From positions 1-10,757 of the forward strand of contig CAYUDC010000092.1 of assembly GCA_964443415.1 (NCBI GenBank): 10,757 nt of DNA, read 5' to 3'. Source of the stretch: B1 sp964443415 (GTDB taxonomy: Bacteria; Bacteroidota; Bacteroidia; UKL13-3). Both the position numbers and the translations under genes were made by a program. Under the pieces are notes generated by a model. The model worked only from the letters and a program-made list of their open reading frames with translations, searched no databases and was not told the origin of the DNA. Shown in pieces: positions 1 to 6,334 of this stretch (the first letter of the stretch is position 1; each line of letters opens with the position of its first letter).

Positions 1-64
1 TATTTGCCACAGATAGGATTTCGTTTAAAGTGGAGTAATTTGAGGTTTAATAACATGCCCCAAA

Positions 65-245
65 TTATTTTTCATCATAGTGAAATCGGCATTGAATAAT
101 GATGCACTTTTGGTCAATTCCTTTTGAACCAAATACTTTATTTACCAATCTTTGCTCTCCAGAAATCCTTCTTGACCAGTACCCCTTTAACCCAAATTTT
201 AATGATTCACGCTTACCGATACCTTAAAGTAGATACTGATTTTGC
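65..245 (-). pseudogene. yoeB: YoeB/Txe-family mRNA interferase toxin, 5'-truncated by gap and apparently frameshifted
   Basis: Reading the minus strand from position 223 to the TAA at 67-65 gives 52 residues that match the C-terminal two thirds of YoeB. They start GIGKRESLK, continue with GYWSRRI and a QRLV stretch, and end in IIIQCRFHY plus DEK. YoeB is a ribosome-dependent endonuclease that cleaves mRNA in the A site and is normally held by a YefM/Phd-type antitoxin. Residues equivalent to E. coli YoeB E46, R59, R65, H83 and Y84 are all present; H64 is Gln and Y68 is Asn, and a few residues are inserted before the last strand. Just upstream is an in-frame TAA (226-224). Adding one A to the A-run there joins the reading to the adjacent frame and restores the family's F-x-G-I-G-K segment. 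This is therefore either a one-base deletion (pseudogene) or a sequencing error beside the gap. About 30 N-terminal residues are missing. The family call is firm; the functional state is not. Confidence 0.78.
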
Positions 246-313
246 NNNNNNNNNNNNNNNNNNNNNNNNNNNNNNNNNNNNNNNNNNNNNNNNNNNNNNN
301 NNNNNNNNNNNNN
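246..313. other. Assembly gap (68 N)
   Basis: This is a run of Ns between the toxin remnant and the 3' end of the M1 peptidase gene. It should contain the toxin N-terminus (about 30 codons) and, if the module is intact, an antitoxin gene of roughly 70-90 codons, so the real distance is probably larger than 68 bp. The peptidase stop codon lies outside the gap at 324-322. Confidence 0.9.
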
Positions 314-321
314 ACTTGCTA

Positions 322-2610
322 CTAAATCTTTGTTGCCGCCTCTACCTTAGCATAAAATATTTTAAACTGCTCCCCTTCAAAAAAACCTTCGAGCTTAGAT
401 TTACGTTTCCATTGATTTAGGAAGTTTAACATGGTATTAGCCTTAGCTGCTGCGCTGCTTTGAGTGAGGTATACATCCAAAATTCCCAGAGCTTCCTTAC
501 TGATCACCTCACCTTGTTGCGATAAATACTTAAGATAAGCATTCATGATCGAGCGCTTGCCATAGGTAAACTTACCTAAGTTGGCTGCAAAAAATGCATT
601 ATAATTTATATTGAGCTGTTCCGCATAAATACCAGCTAGCGTTACAATCACCTCCTGGCTGTTTAACTGCTCAAAGCTTGCAAGCAAACCCAAAACAGAA
701 TCTGGTTGGTGCTCATACAAAATCTCAATGGCTGTTCTTAACACCCCATAACTTGGAGATTGTAAGGCTTTCCAAACCTCGTCTTTGTATTTTGCATATC
801 CATACTTCTCTACCAATACCTCCAAAGCATCTGCTGCCAGTCCGTAATGTTCTTTTTGCTGTGCTAAAGCCAAAACCTGAGGTTCAAAAGCTTCAAATAG
901 GCTGTCGGGCAATAAGCGCAAAGCACGTTGCTGGTAATACCAAGGCTTTTTTTGAAACAAAATTTTAGTAGCTTCTACCTTTCCCAGTCCAATAGCCTGG
1001 CGCGAATTGCTAAAATGTTGATATGCCCTATGAATGGGCGAAAAGGTTTGAGCTTGCTCTAATTGGGTTAACCACATGCTTTCATTCTTTTGCTCTATGA
1101 GTTTCATAGGTATTTCTCCTTGCGCATCGCAATACCAAGTGGCCAAGCTTGATTGAGCTGCCATAGGCAATACAAAAACCTGCTTCATTTGCCTTACATC
1201 TAAATCAATTGTTTGCTTGGTTTGATTTTGAAACACCAAGGTGATGGGTAATTTTAATTGAAACAATCCAAAGCTGCTGTCTTGCACTTGCGATACCGTT
1301 ACCTCCAAATTTCCTGCAGCATTTTGGATCAAGCTAACCACAAACTCTGGATGCCCTTTGCTTAAGAACCATCGATTGAAAAACGGAATTAAATCTACTC
1401 CAGAGGCCTTTTCCATAGCCATTCTTAAATGGTGAATGTCAGTGGCGGTGTAGGCATTCTGACTTAAATACAATTTCATTCCTTTAAAAAAGGCAGAGTC
1501 GCCAATCACACTTCTTAAGTGGTGCAATATCCATGAACCTTTTTGGTAACTCACCACATCAAACATATCATCTGCATGGGCAAAATGTATGCGAACAGGT
1601 GATTCTTGATGCTTACTTTTTTGTCTTAAATAGGCCTCTAAATTTCTAACAAATTTCATGTCAGCTTCTTCTTTGCCAAGCGCAGCTTCAAAGTATAAAT
1701 ACTCACCATAAGTGGCAAAACTCTCGTTTAAGGGTAAATGCCCCCAGCTACGACTGGTCACCAAATCGCCAAACCAATGATGAAACAACTCATGGGCAAT
1801 GATATCTTCTTGAGGGTAGTCTAAGATGCCCCTATCATCTTGCTGAACAAAATCTCCATGCAGCACGGCACTGGTATTNNNNNNNNNNNNNNNNNNNNNN
1901 NNNNNNNNNNNNNNNNNNNNNNNNNNNNNNNNNNNNNNNNNNNNNNNNNNNNNNNNNNNNNNNNNNNNNNNNNNNNNNGTGATAAACAGGTCTTGGGTAT
2001 GTTTTTCGTTTGGCGCATCTATGGTTGGGAACCAGCAAGAGTTATACTCGGTTTCGCCTTGTGTCCATATTTGGCGTGGCTTGTGAGGATCTGTTTTTAG
2101 TGGATTGATAAAATACAAGCCCCTCGAATCGGTGATAGCACTTCCACCCTCACTTTCTAATTCGGCAGGCTTTGCGGTATATTCTAAATACAACACACAT
2201 TTGGCTTGCTTACCATAAGGCAAATGTATTTGCTGGCCATCATAACGATAAGGTAATTCTATGGTATCTTTGGCTACTATAGCCGAAACCCTCGCCCATT
2301 CAAATCCTTTCGCATCTATATGCAAACTGTCTGGCAACTGAAAATAAGGCAAGAAATAAAGGGTAGCTTTACCCATCACCCATTGTCTTGTATAATCAAA
2401 ATCTAGCTCAAGGCGCGTATGAATGAGATCTGTAACCAAGGGTCGCATCACCTGTATCTCTTTATTTACGGCACTTTTGGTGGGTTTAACCACCACATCT
2501 TCCAAAAAATATTTTTCAGGCTGTTTATTGGAATCGATTTTATTTATTTTGCAGGCGCTAAGAGTGAGCAAGCCCACCATAGCTAAACTTAAGAAAAACC
2601 TCATACGCAT
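322..2610 (-). CDS. M1-family (gluzincin) metallopeptidase lipoprotein, interrupted by an assembly gap
   Basis: This is a zinc aminopeptidase-type enzyme expected on the outer membrane or in the periplasm. The zinc site HELFH is encoded at 1794-1780, and the third zinc ligand is the Glu of the NESFATY stretch 18 residues later (HEXXH-x18-E). The transition-state Tyr of the SYQKG motif is at 1548-1546. The conserved G-x-M-E-N substrate motif straddles the gap, with only its final Asn visible. The N-terminus is a lipoprotein signal (MRMRFFLSLAM, lipobox LSAC). I chose the ATG at 2610 because the upstream TTG at 2634 only adds residues that do not look like a signal peptide; the ATG at 2604 is an alternative. 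The last 200 or so residues are helical and HEAT-like, as in the C-terminal domain of M1 enzymes. The 100-N gap replaces what in relatives is about 100-120 residues, so the gene is probably intact in the genome but incomplete here. Substrate preference cannot be read from the sequence. Confidence 0.93.
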   Translation of the reverse strand: MRMRFFLSLAMVGLLTLSACKINKIDSNKQPEKYFLEDVVVKPTKSAVNKEIQVMRPLVTDLIHTRLELDFDYTRQWVMGKATLYFLPYFQLPDSLHIDAKGFEWARVSAIVAKDTIELPYRYDGQQIHLPYGKQAKCVLYLEYTAKPAELESEGGSAITDSRGLYFINPLKTDPHKPRQIWTQGETEYNSCWFPTIDAPNEKHTQDLFIXXXXXXXXXXXXXXXXXXXXXXXXXXXXXXXXXXNTSAVLHGDFVQQDDRGILDYPQEDIIAHELFHHWFGDLVTSRSWGHLPLNESFATYGEYLYFEAALGKEEADMKFVRNLEAYLRQKSKHQESPVRIHFAHADDMFDVVSYQKGSWILHHLRSVIGDSAFFKGMKLYLSQNAYTATDIHHLRMAMEKASGVDLIPFFNRWFLSKGHPEFVVSLIQNAAGNLEVTVSQVQDSSFGLFQLKLPITLVFQNQTKQTIDLDVRQMKQVFVLPMAAQSSLATWYCDAQGEIPMKLIEQKNESMWLTQLEQAQTFSPIHRAYQHFSNSRQAIGLGKVEATKILFQKKPWYYQQRALRLLPDSLFEAFEPQVLALAQQKEHYGLAADALEVLVEKYGYAKYKDEVWKALQSPSYGVLRTAIEILYEHQPDSVLGLLASFEQLNSQEVIVTLAGIYAEQLNINYNAFFAANLGKFTYGKRSIMNAYLKYLSQQGEVISKEALGILDVYLTQSSAAAKANTMLNFLNQWKRKSKLEGFFEGEQFKIFYAKVEAATKI
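1879..1978. other. Assembly gap (100 N) inside the M1 peptidase gene
   Basis: The round 100-N length is typical of a gap of unknown size. Reading frames on both sides happen to agree, so the gene reads through. However, the flanking protein segments (KHTQDLFI before, NTSAVLHG after) are usually separated by far more than 34 residues in M1 peptidases. Confidence 0.9.
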
Positions 2611-2636
2611 TTTAAAACACGCAATAAAAGGCAATC

Positions 2637-3076
2637 ATGTTAAATATAAAAGTAAACAATCAGCAATTTCAATACAATTTACATAGCGGTGAAGCACTTT
2701 TGGACGGAAAAGCCGTGAATGCCGACACCGTAAAACTAGGACCCAACAAGTACCACGTGATTATGAATCACCAAAGTTTTACCATCGAATTGCTAGAAAA
2801 ATCAGATAATCAAAAAACCATGAGTATTTTGGTAAATGGCGTTAAGCAAGAGGTAAGCATTAAAGATAAATACGATAATTTATTGAGCGAACTGGGCATG
2901 GATAAAATGCTTCAGACCAAAGCCAATGTGGTAAAAGCCCCTATGCCTGGCTTGGTTTTACGCATTATAGCCAAAGAGGGCGATACCGTTAAAAAAGGCG
3001 ATGGCATCTTGGTACTCGAAGCCATGAAAATGGAAAATGTCATTAAAGCCGATGGAGATGGCACCATCAAAAGAAT
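2637..3076 (+). CDS. Biotin carboxyl carrier protein (biotin/lipoyl attachment domain), 3' end in gap
   Basis: This is a carrier subunit of a biotin-dependent acyl-CoA carboxylase (acetyl- or propionyl-CoA type). Its biotin swings between a biotin carboxylase and a carboxyltransferase in the cytoplasm. Residues 98-146 form a biotinyl domain with APMPG (101-105) and the hallmark EAMKM (128-132), making Lys131 (codon 3027-3029) the expected biotinylation site. Residues 1-90 are a beta-rich N-terminal part (MLNIKVNNQQ) of the kind seen in Bacteroidota carboxylase carrier subunits of about 160-165 residues. About 18 residues and the stop are missing in the following gap; the codons after the gap belong to the opposite-strand gene. 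No carboxylase or transferase subunit gene is visible here. The start ATG is 26 bp from the divergent M1 peptidase start, with no Shine-Dalgarno sequence. Confidence 0.93.
2641..2672 (-). promoter_or_regulatory. Possible Bacteroidota-type promoter for the M1 peptidase gene
   Basis: On the minus strand a TTG (2672-2670) is followed, 21 bp later, by TATATTTA (2648-2641). This is one mismatch from the Bacteroidota -7 consensus TAnnTTTG with a -33 TTG. It would give a leader of about 25 nt to the ATG at 2610. The site lies inside the first codons of the divergent biotin carrier gene. It is a pattern match only, and such AT-rich motifs arise by chance. Confidence 0.28.
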
Positions 3077-3176
3077 NNNNNNNNNNNNNNNNNNNNNNNN
3101 NNNNNNNNNNNNNNNNNNNNNNNNNNNNNNNNNNNNNNNNNNNNNNNNNNNNNNNNNNNNNNNNNNNNNNNNNNNN
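3077..3176. other. Assembly gap (100 N) between converging genes
   Basis: The gap hides the 3' end of the biotin carrier gene (plus strand, about 55 bp expected), the 3' end of the anti-sigma gene (minus strand, unknown length) and any terminator between them. Its true size is probably above 100 bp. Confidence 0.9.
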
Positions 3177-3877
3177 ACATTGGCTGGAGCTGGGTAAATA
3201 TTTTTTTGCTTGTAACTTGTCTTTGCTTTCGGTTTTGCTAATGTTTCGGTTGCTTGAGGCAATGCCTTAACCTGCTCTTTTGAATTAGTCTTTTGCTCCA
3301 CCACTGCATCCGACTCCACTTTTGCTATTTTTGATTCAGAGGCATCATCCACCATCAAAGGTTCTGCTACATCTTCTGCCAACACCGCATCGCTGTTGGC
3401 TGGCACCTGCTCTGGAATGGGCAAAGTAGCTTGTTTGGTGATTGGGGATGTTTTACTTTTCTGTGGTTTAGGCAATTCCAATGCTAACATCCTTTTGCTA
3501 CTGGTATCGGTTTGAACCGAATCCTTGGTTGCAGGAAAGGATGGTTGATAAACCACCTGCTGCGCTGCATCTTCTTGTGCCATAAACAAAAACCCATTGG
3601 CAATGGCCACTATAGCCGCAGCAGCAGCCACAAAAGCAACCATCCCTATTATCTTACCTCGCTTAGGTTTAATTCTTATATCAATCTTTTGATGAATTTG
3701 GGCGACCTGTTGGGTCAGCAGTGCTGGCTTTGCCATCAAGTCTATCCCTTCTTTGATATCGGCGCAAAGCTCGCAAACAGCAGCATGCGATTGGACACTC
3801 CCAAGTTCTTGGGCAGTAAGCAGACCTTTACTATAGGCCTCCCATTGGCTATTGCTTATGCACTTTGTTGTATCCAT
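3177..3877 (-). CDS. Membrane anti-sigma factor with zinc-binding N-terminus (zf-HC2/ZAS type), C-terminus in gap
   Basis: This protein is predicted to bind and hold back the ECF sigma factor encoded just upstream. The N-terminal cytoplasmic part has C6, H31, C35 and C38 in the spacing C-x24-H-x3-C-x2-C, the zinc anti-sigma signature. A single membrane helix follows at about residues 76-100 (alanine-rich, VAFVAAAAAIVAIANGFLFM), preceded by basic residues KPKRGK, so the N-terminus is inside. Residues 101-233 are predicted periplasmic, rich in Pro, Lys, Glu, Ala, Thr and Ser, and look disordered, recalling the linker of TonB-like proteins. The protein then runs into the gap, so its C-terminal domain is unknown. 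The start ATG lies 22 nt inside the 3' end of the sigma gene, an arrangement that fits translational coupling and balanced production. No FecR-type domain is seen in the visible part. Confidence 0.85.
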
Positions 3878-4476
3878 ATAAATCCTAACATCATAAAGGT
3901 AATGCCTCTTTTGGCCATCCCAATTTTTAAATTCCTTTTGCCATTTTGGATATTGCTTTTCACTTCATTTAAAGAATAGCCAAAATGGGCAGCCACCTCT
4001 TCATAGGTTTTTCCTTGAAGGTAGAACATCCGCAAACAATTGGCCTGCGCGTTATTGAGTTCGCTTAACACCTGCTCCATGGTTTGCAATTTTTGCTCTA
4101 ACTCCTTGCTGTCAGTCTCTTGATGCAAAAGCATGGCCGATTCCATAAATGGATCTTCATTTTCTTGATCAGAAGTTTGAAGAGAGGCAAATAACTGGGG
4201 CTTTCGCAATTGCATCAAACAATGGTTTCGGGTAACCGAGTGCAGCCAGCTTTTAAAATTCTTTACCTCATGTTTATGCAAATCGAGCAACAACTTCTCA
4301 AAAATTTGCATCACGGCGTCTTCAGCCGCCATTTCATCTTTGAGGTATTTCATGCTCACGGTAAAACACAAAAGCGAATGGCGCTTAAATAACTCACCCA
4401 GCATCTGTTTGTCTAATGTTTGGGTGTACTGCAAAAGCAGAGATTCGTCGTCTAAAGATTGCCAAGGTTGCCGCAC
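3856..4476 (-). CDS. ECF-type RNA polymerase sigma-70 factor
   Basis: This is an alternative sigma factor of the extracytoplasmic function group. Using the GTG at 4476 the protein has 206 residues. Region 2 spans about residues 11-95 (LLLQYTQTLDKQMLGELFKR, then MAAEDAVMQIFEKLL for core and -10 contacts). An acidic linker covers about 100-135, and region 4 with its helix-turn-helix covers about 136-186 (LNNAQANCLRMFYL, GKTYEEVAAHFGYSLNEVK). A hydrophobic tail, residues 191-206, lies beyond region 4 and is encoded where the gene overlaps the anti-sigma gene. The frame is open up to 4590 but that extension is a hydrophobic run unlike any sigma factor and overlaps the divergent gene, so I prefer the GTG. 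An ATG at 4533 in the same frame is the main alternative. The paired anti-sigma gene follows directly. Confidence 0.9.
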   Translation of the reverse strand: MRQPWQSLDDESLLLQYTQTLDKQMLGELFKRHSLLCFTVSMKYLKDEMAAEDAVMQIFEKLLLDLHKHEVKNFKSWLHSVTRNHCLMQLRKPQLFASLQTSDQENEDPFMESAMLLHQETDSKELEQKLQTMEQVLSELNNAQANCLRMFYLQGKTYEEVAAHFGYSLNEVKSNIQNGKRNLKIGMAKRGITFMMLGFIWIQQSA

Positions 4477-4561
4477 GAAACAAATATGAAAAAAATTTTC
4501 AGCCTTTTTATGGAAAAACAAAAAAGCCCGCATCCATAGGAAAACTAAAAGTAATAAAACT
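4477..4561. promoter_or_regulatory. Divergent intergenic region between the sigma factor and MuiA-type genes
   Basis: This 85-bp AT-rich stretch must hold the promoters of both genes unless the sigma gene starts further upstream. On the minus strand CATATTTG, close to the -7 consensus TAnnTTTG, sits only about 7 bases before the GTG. I found no matching -33 element at normal spacing on either strand, so no individual promoter is called. Confidence 0.4.
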
Positions 4562-6247
4562 ATGAGAAAGTTCATGATGATGACTGCCACACTCCTATTA
4601 TTAAGTTATGTGAGCGAAGGCGCAAAACCTATTCAAACCAAAGTAGACAAAGCCACTGTATACCTACAAGGAGCGCATTTATACTACCAAGAGCAGGTAG
4701 TTTTACAAAGTGGTAGCAACGAGATTATATTCGAAAATATCGCCCCAGGCATTATCGAAAACTCCCTACAAGCCTCTAGCAAAGGCGGAACGGTGATGGA
4801 GGTACAATACCGCAGCTATTACAAAGAAATCAAACGGGTTGAACGCAATTATGGCAAAGAAATAGAACGCATCAAAGATTCTTTAGACATGCTAGACTTC
4901 GACTTAAAAGACCTCGACAACAAAACTTATGTGTTAGAAACCGAGAAAAAAATGTTGTTAAACTTTAAACTGATTAAGGGCGAATCAACCAAAGACTCTT
5001 TGCCCCTACTAGCCTCGGCTATGGATTTTACACACCAAAGGCTAAATGCCATTTACGACCAAAGCCTATCAATTGATAAACGCAGAAGCAAACTAAACAA
5101 GCTGATACAACAACTTAACAATCGCCTGGCTCAATTGCAGTTATTAGAAAATGGCGCCATCGAAGATGGCGGCAATGCGGTGCCGGTGCATCAGGTAGTG
5201 GTAACAGTTTATGCCGAAACTGCTGGCAATGCCCAAATAAATTTCAACTATTTTGTTCCTTCGGCCTCGTGGACACCCGTATACGAACTACATGCCAATG
5301 CCAACGACCAAAAAATGCAAGTAAAATACTATGCTATGGTATCACAACAGAGCGGCATCAATTGGGATCAAACCTACTTAACTGTAAGCAGCAGCAACCC
5401 AATGGAGCTTAACGTAAAGCCAGTATTAACACCTTGGTATATTAGCTTGCAACAATTTGTGCAAATGAGAAAGCAACAACATTTAAGCAATGCTGCCAAA
5501 CCAATGATGGCTCCAGCCAAGGTGCAATCAAAATACAAAAGCTTACAGGAAGATTTACCTGCCAATTCAGACGATGCACAAATGCAGTATGCAGAAAGTA
5601 AAGCCATGGAAGAGTACATTCAAATGAGTGAAAACTTATTAAGGGTAGAGTATGATATTAAGCTTAAATATCAAATTAACCATGCAGCCAAACCCAATAA
5701 GGTACTAATTAAGCAAGAACAAATAGGCATGAACCTAGAGTTTGCAGCAGTACCCAAGCTTAGCAGCGATGCTTATTTAATGGCCAATGTGAGTGGCTGG
5801 GAATCTTTAAATCTATTGCCAGGCAACGCACGGGTATATTTTGACAATGGGTATATCGGTGAAACCTTTATCAACCCGCAATCCGAAACAGACACCCTTG
5901 CTTTTAACTTAGGACGCGATAAGAGCTTGGTGATTCAAAGAAGAAAAATCAAAGAAAAATCGAGAAGCAAAATCTTAGAAACAGAGAAGGTAGAATCTAG
6001 GACCATAGAGATACTGGTAAGAAATACCAAATCGAGCGCGGTTTACATCAACTTAGAAGACCAAATTCCTGTAGCCCAAGGCAGCAATAACATCAAAGTA
6101 ACCCTCATAGATGGCAGCGATGCTCAGCTAGAAGAAGTAGAAGGAAAGTTAAGCTGGCGAGTAAAGGTAAACTCTAAAGAAACCAAGAAATTTACCTTTA
6201 CCTACGAAATTCGCTATCCAAAAGACCAAGTGCTATACGGATTATAA
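4562..6247 (+). CDS. Exported MuiA-family (DUF4139) protein
   Basis: The protein resembles the mucoidy inhibitor A family, whose members carry an N-terminal DUF4140 region, a coiled coil and a C-terminal DUF4139 beta-rich domain; the biochemical role is not established. Here 561 residues start with a signal peptide (MRKFMMMTATLLLLSYVSEG, cleavage likely near residue 21), so it is exported. Residues 25-80 match the DUF4140 start (ATVYLQGAHLY). Residues 85-200 are charged and helical, a probable coiled coil. From about 208 the DUF4139 pattern follows: YFVPSASWTPVYELHAN, then SGINW in place of the more usual TGEDW, PWYI, and later LLPGNARVYFDNGYIGETF with LGRDKSLVIQRRK. Length is normal for the family. 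It is transcribed away from the sigma/anti-sigma pair across an 85-bp intergenic region, which makes it a candidate target of that sigma factor (inference). A strong terminator follows the stop codon by a few bases. Confidence 0.9.
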   Translation: MRKFMMMTATLLLLSYVSEGAKPIQTKVDKATVYLQGAHLYYQEQVVLQSGSNEIIFENIAPGIIENSLQASSKGGTVMEVQYRSYYKEIKRVERNYGKEIERIKDSLDMLDFDLKDLDNKTYVLETEKKMLLNFKLIKGESTKDSLPLLASAMDFTHQRLNAIYDQSLSIDKRRSKLNKLIQQLNNRLAQLQLLENGAIEDGGNAVPVHQVVVTVYAETAGNAQINFNYFVPSASWTPVYELHANANDQKMQVKYYAMVSQQSGINWDQTYLTVSSSNPMELNVKPVLTPWYISLQQFVQMRKQQHLSNAAKPMMAPAKVQSKYKSLQEDLPANSDDAQMQYAESKAMEEYIQMSENLLRVEYDIKLKYQINHAAKPNKVLIKQEQIGMNLEFAAVPKLSSDAYLMANVSGWESLNLLPGNARVYFDNGYIGETFINPQSETDTLAFNLGRDKSLVIQRRKIKEKSRSKILETEKVESRTIEILVRNTKSSAVYINLEDQIPVAQGSNNIKVTLIDGSDAQLEEVEGKLSWRVKVNSKETKKFTFTYEIRYPKDQVLYGL

Positions 6248-6250
6248 CCT

Positions 6251-6282
6251 AAAGAGCCCGCTGCGCGGGCTCTTTTTTTTTT
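6251..6282 (+). terminator. Intrinsic (rho-independent) terminator after the MuiA-type gene
   Basis: A perfect 11-bp inverted repeat (AAAGAGCCCGC at 6251-6261 and its complement at 6265-6275) with a 3-base loop is followed by a T-run, ten Ts from 6273 to 6282. It starts 4 bases after the stop codon. The opposite strand has no long T-run after the hairpin beyond the stem, so it should mainly terminate plus-strand transcription and separate this gene from the next one. Confidence 0.93.
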
Positions 6283-6285
6283 GAC

Positions 6286-6315
6286 TTGCGATAAATCTTA
6301 AATTAAATATCTTGC
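6286..6315 (+). promoter_or_regulatory. Possible Bacteroidota-type promoter for the N-glycanase-like gene
   Basis: TTG (6286-6288) and TATCTTGC (6308-6315) are 19 bp apart, in the range for Bacteroidota -33 and -7 elements, but the -7 match is imperfect. Because the preceding terminator ends at 6282, a promoter is needed in the 52 bp before the ATG, which supports its being near here. Confidence 0.27.
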
Positions 6316-6334
6316 GAGGATACTTCTATCTAAA

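Noticed and set aside
1..56. Minus-strand frame starting at an ATG (56-54) just after the toxin stop, running off the window.
   Set aside because: Only 18 codons are visible and none are informative; it could be the start of a gene but cannot be supported.
1..99. Plus-strand open frame from the window edge to a TAA at 97-99, 32 codons.
   Set aside because: It has no start inside the window, no recognisable motif, and overlaps the convincing YoeB frame on the other strand. A run this short is expected by chance.
124..420. Plus-strand open frame across the first gap.
   Set aside because: It is held open by Ns and runs antisense to the YoeB remnant and the peptidase 3' end.
678..968. Plus-strand frame of 96 codons antisense to the M1 peptidase.
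   Set aside because: Composition is that of a shadow frame, with no domain, and it is fully inside a well-supported gene.
2912..3176. Apparent C-terminus of the anti-sigma protein beyond the gap.
   Set aside because: Those codons are the antisense of the biotinyl domain; the frame only continues because of the Ns.
4509..4538. Tiny plus-strand frame (about 9 codons) ahead of the MuiA-type gene as a leader peptide.
   Set aside because: It is Lys-rich by AT-rich composition only, with no attenuator-like hairpins around it.
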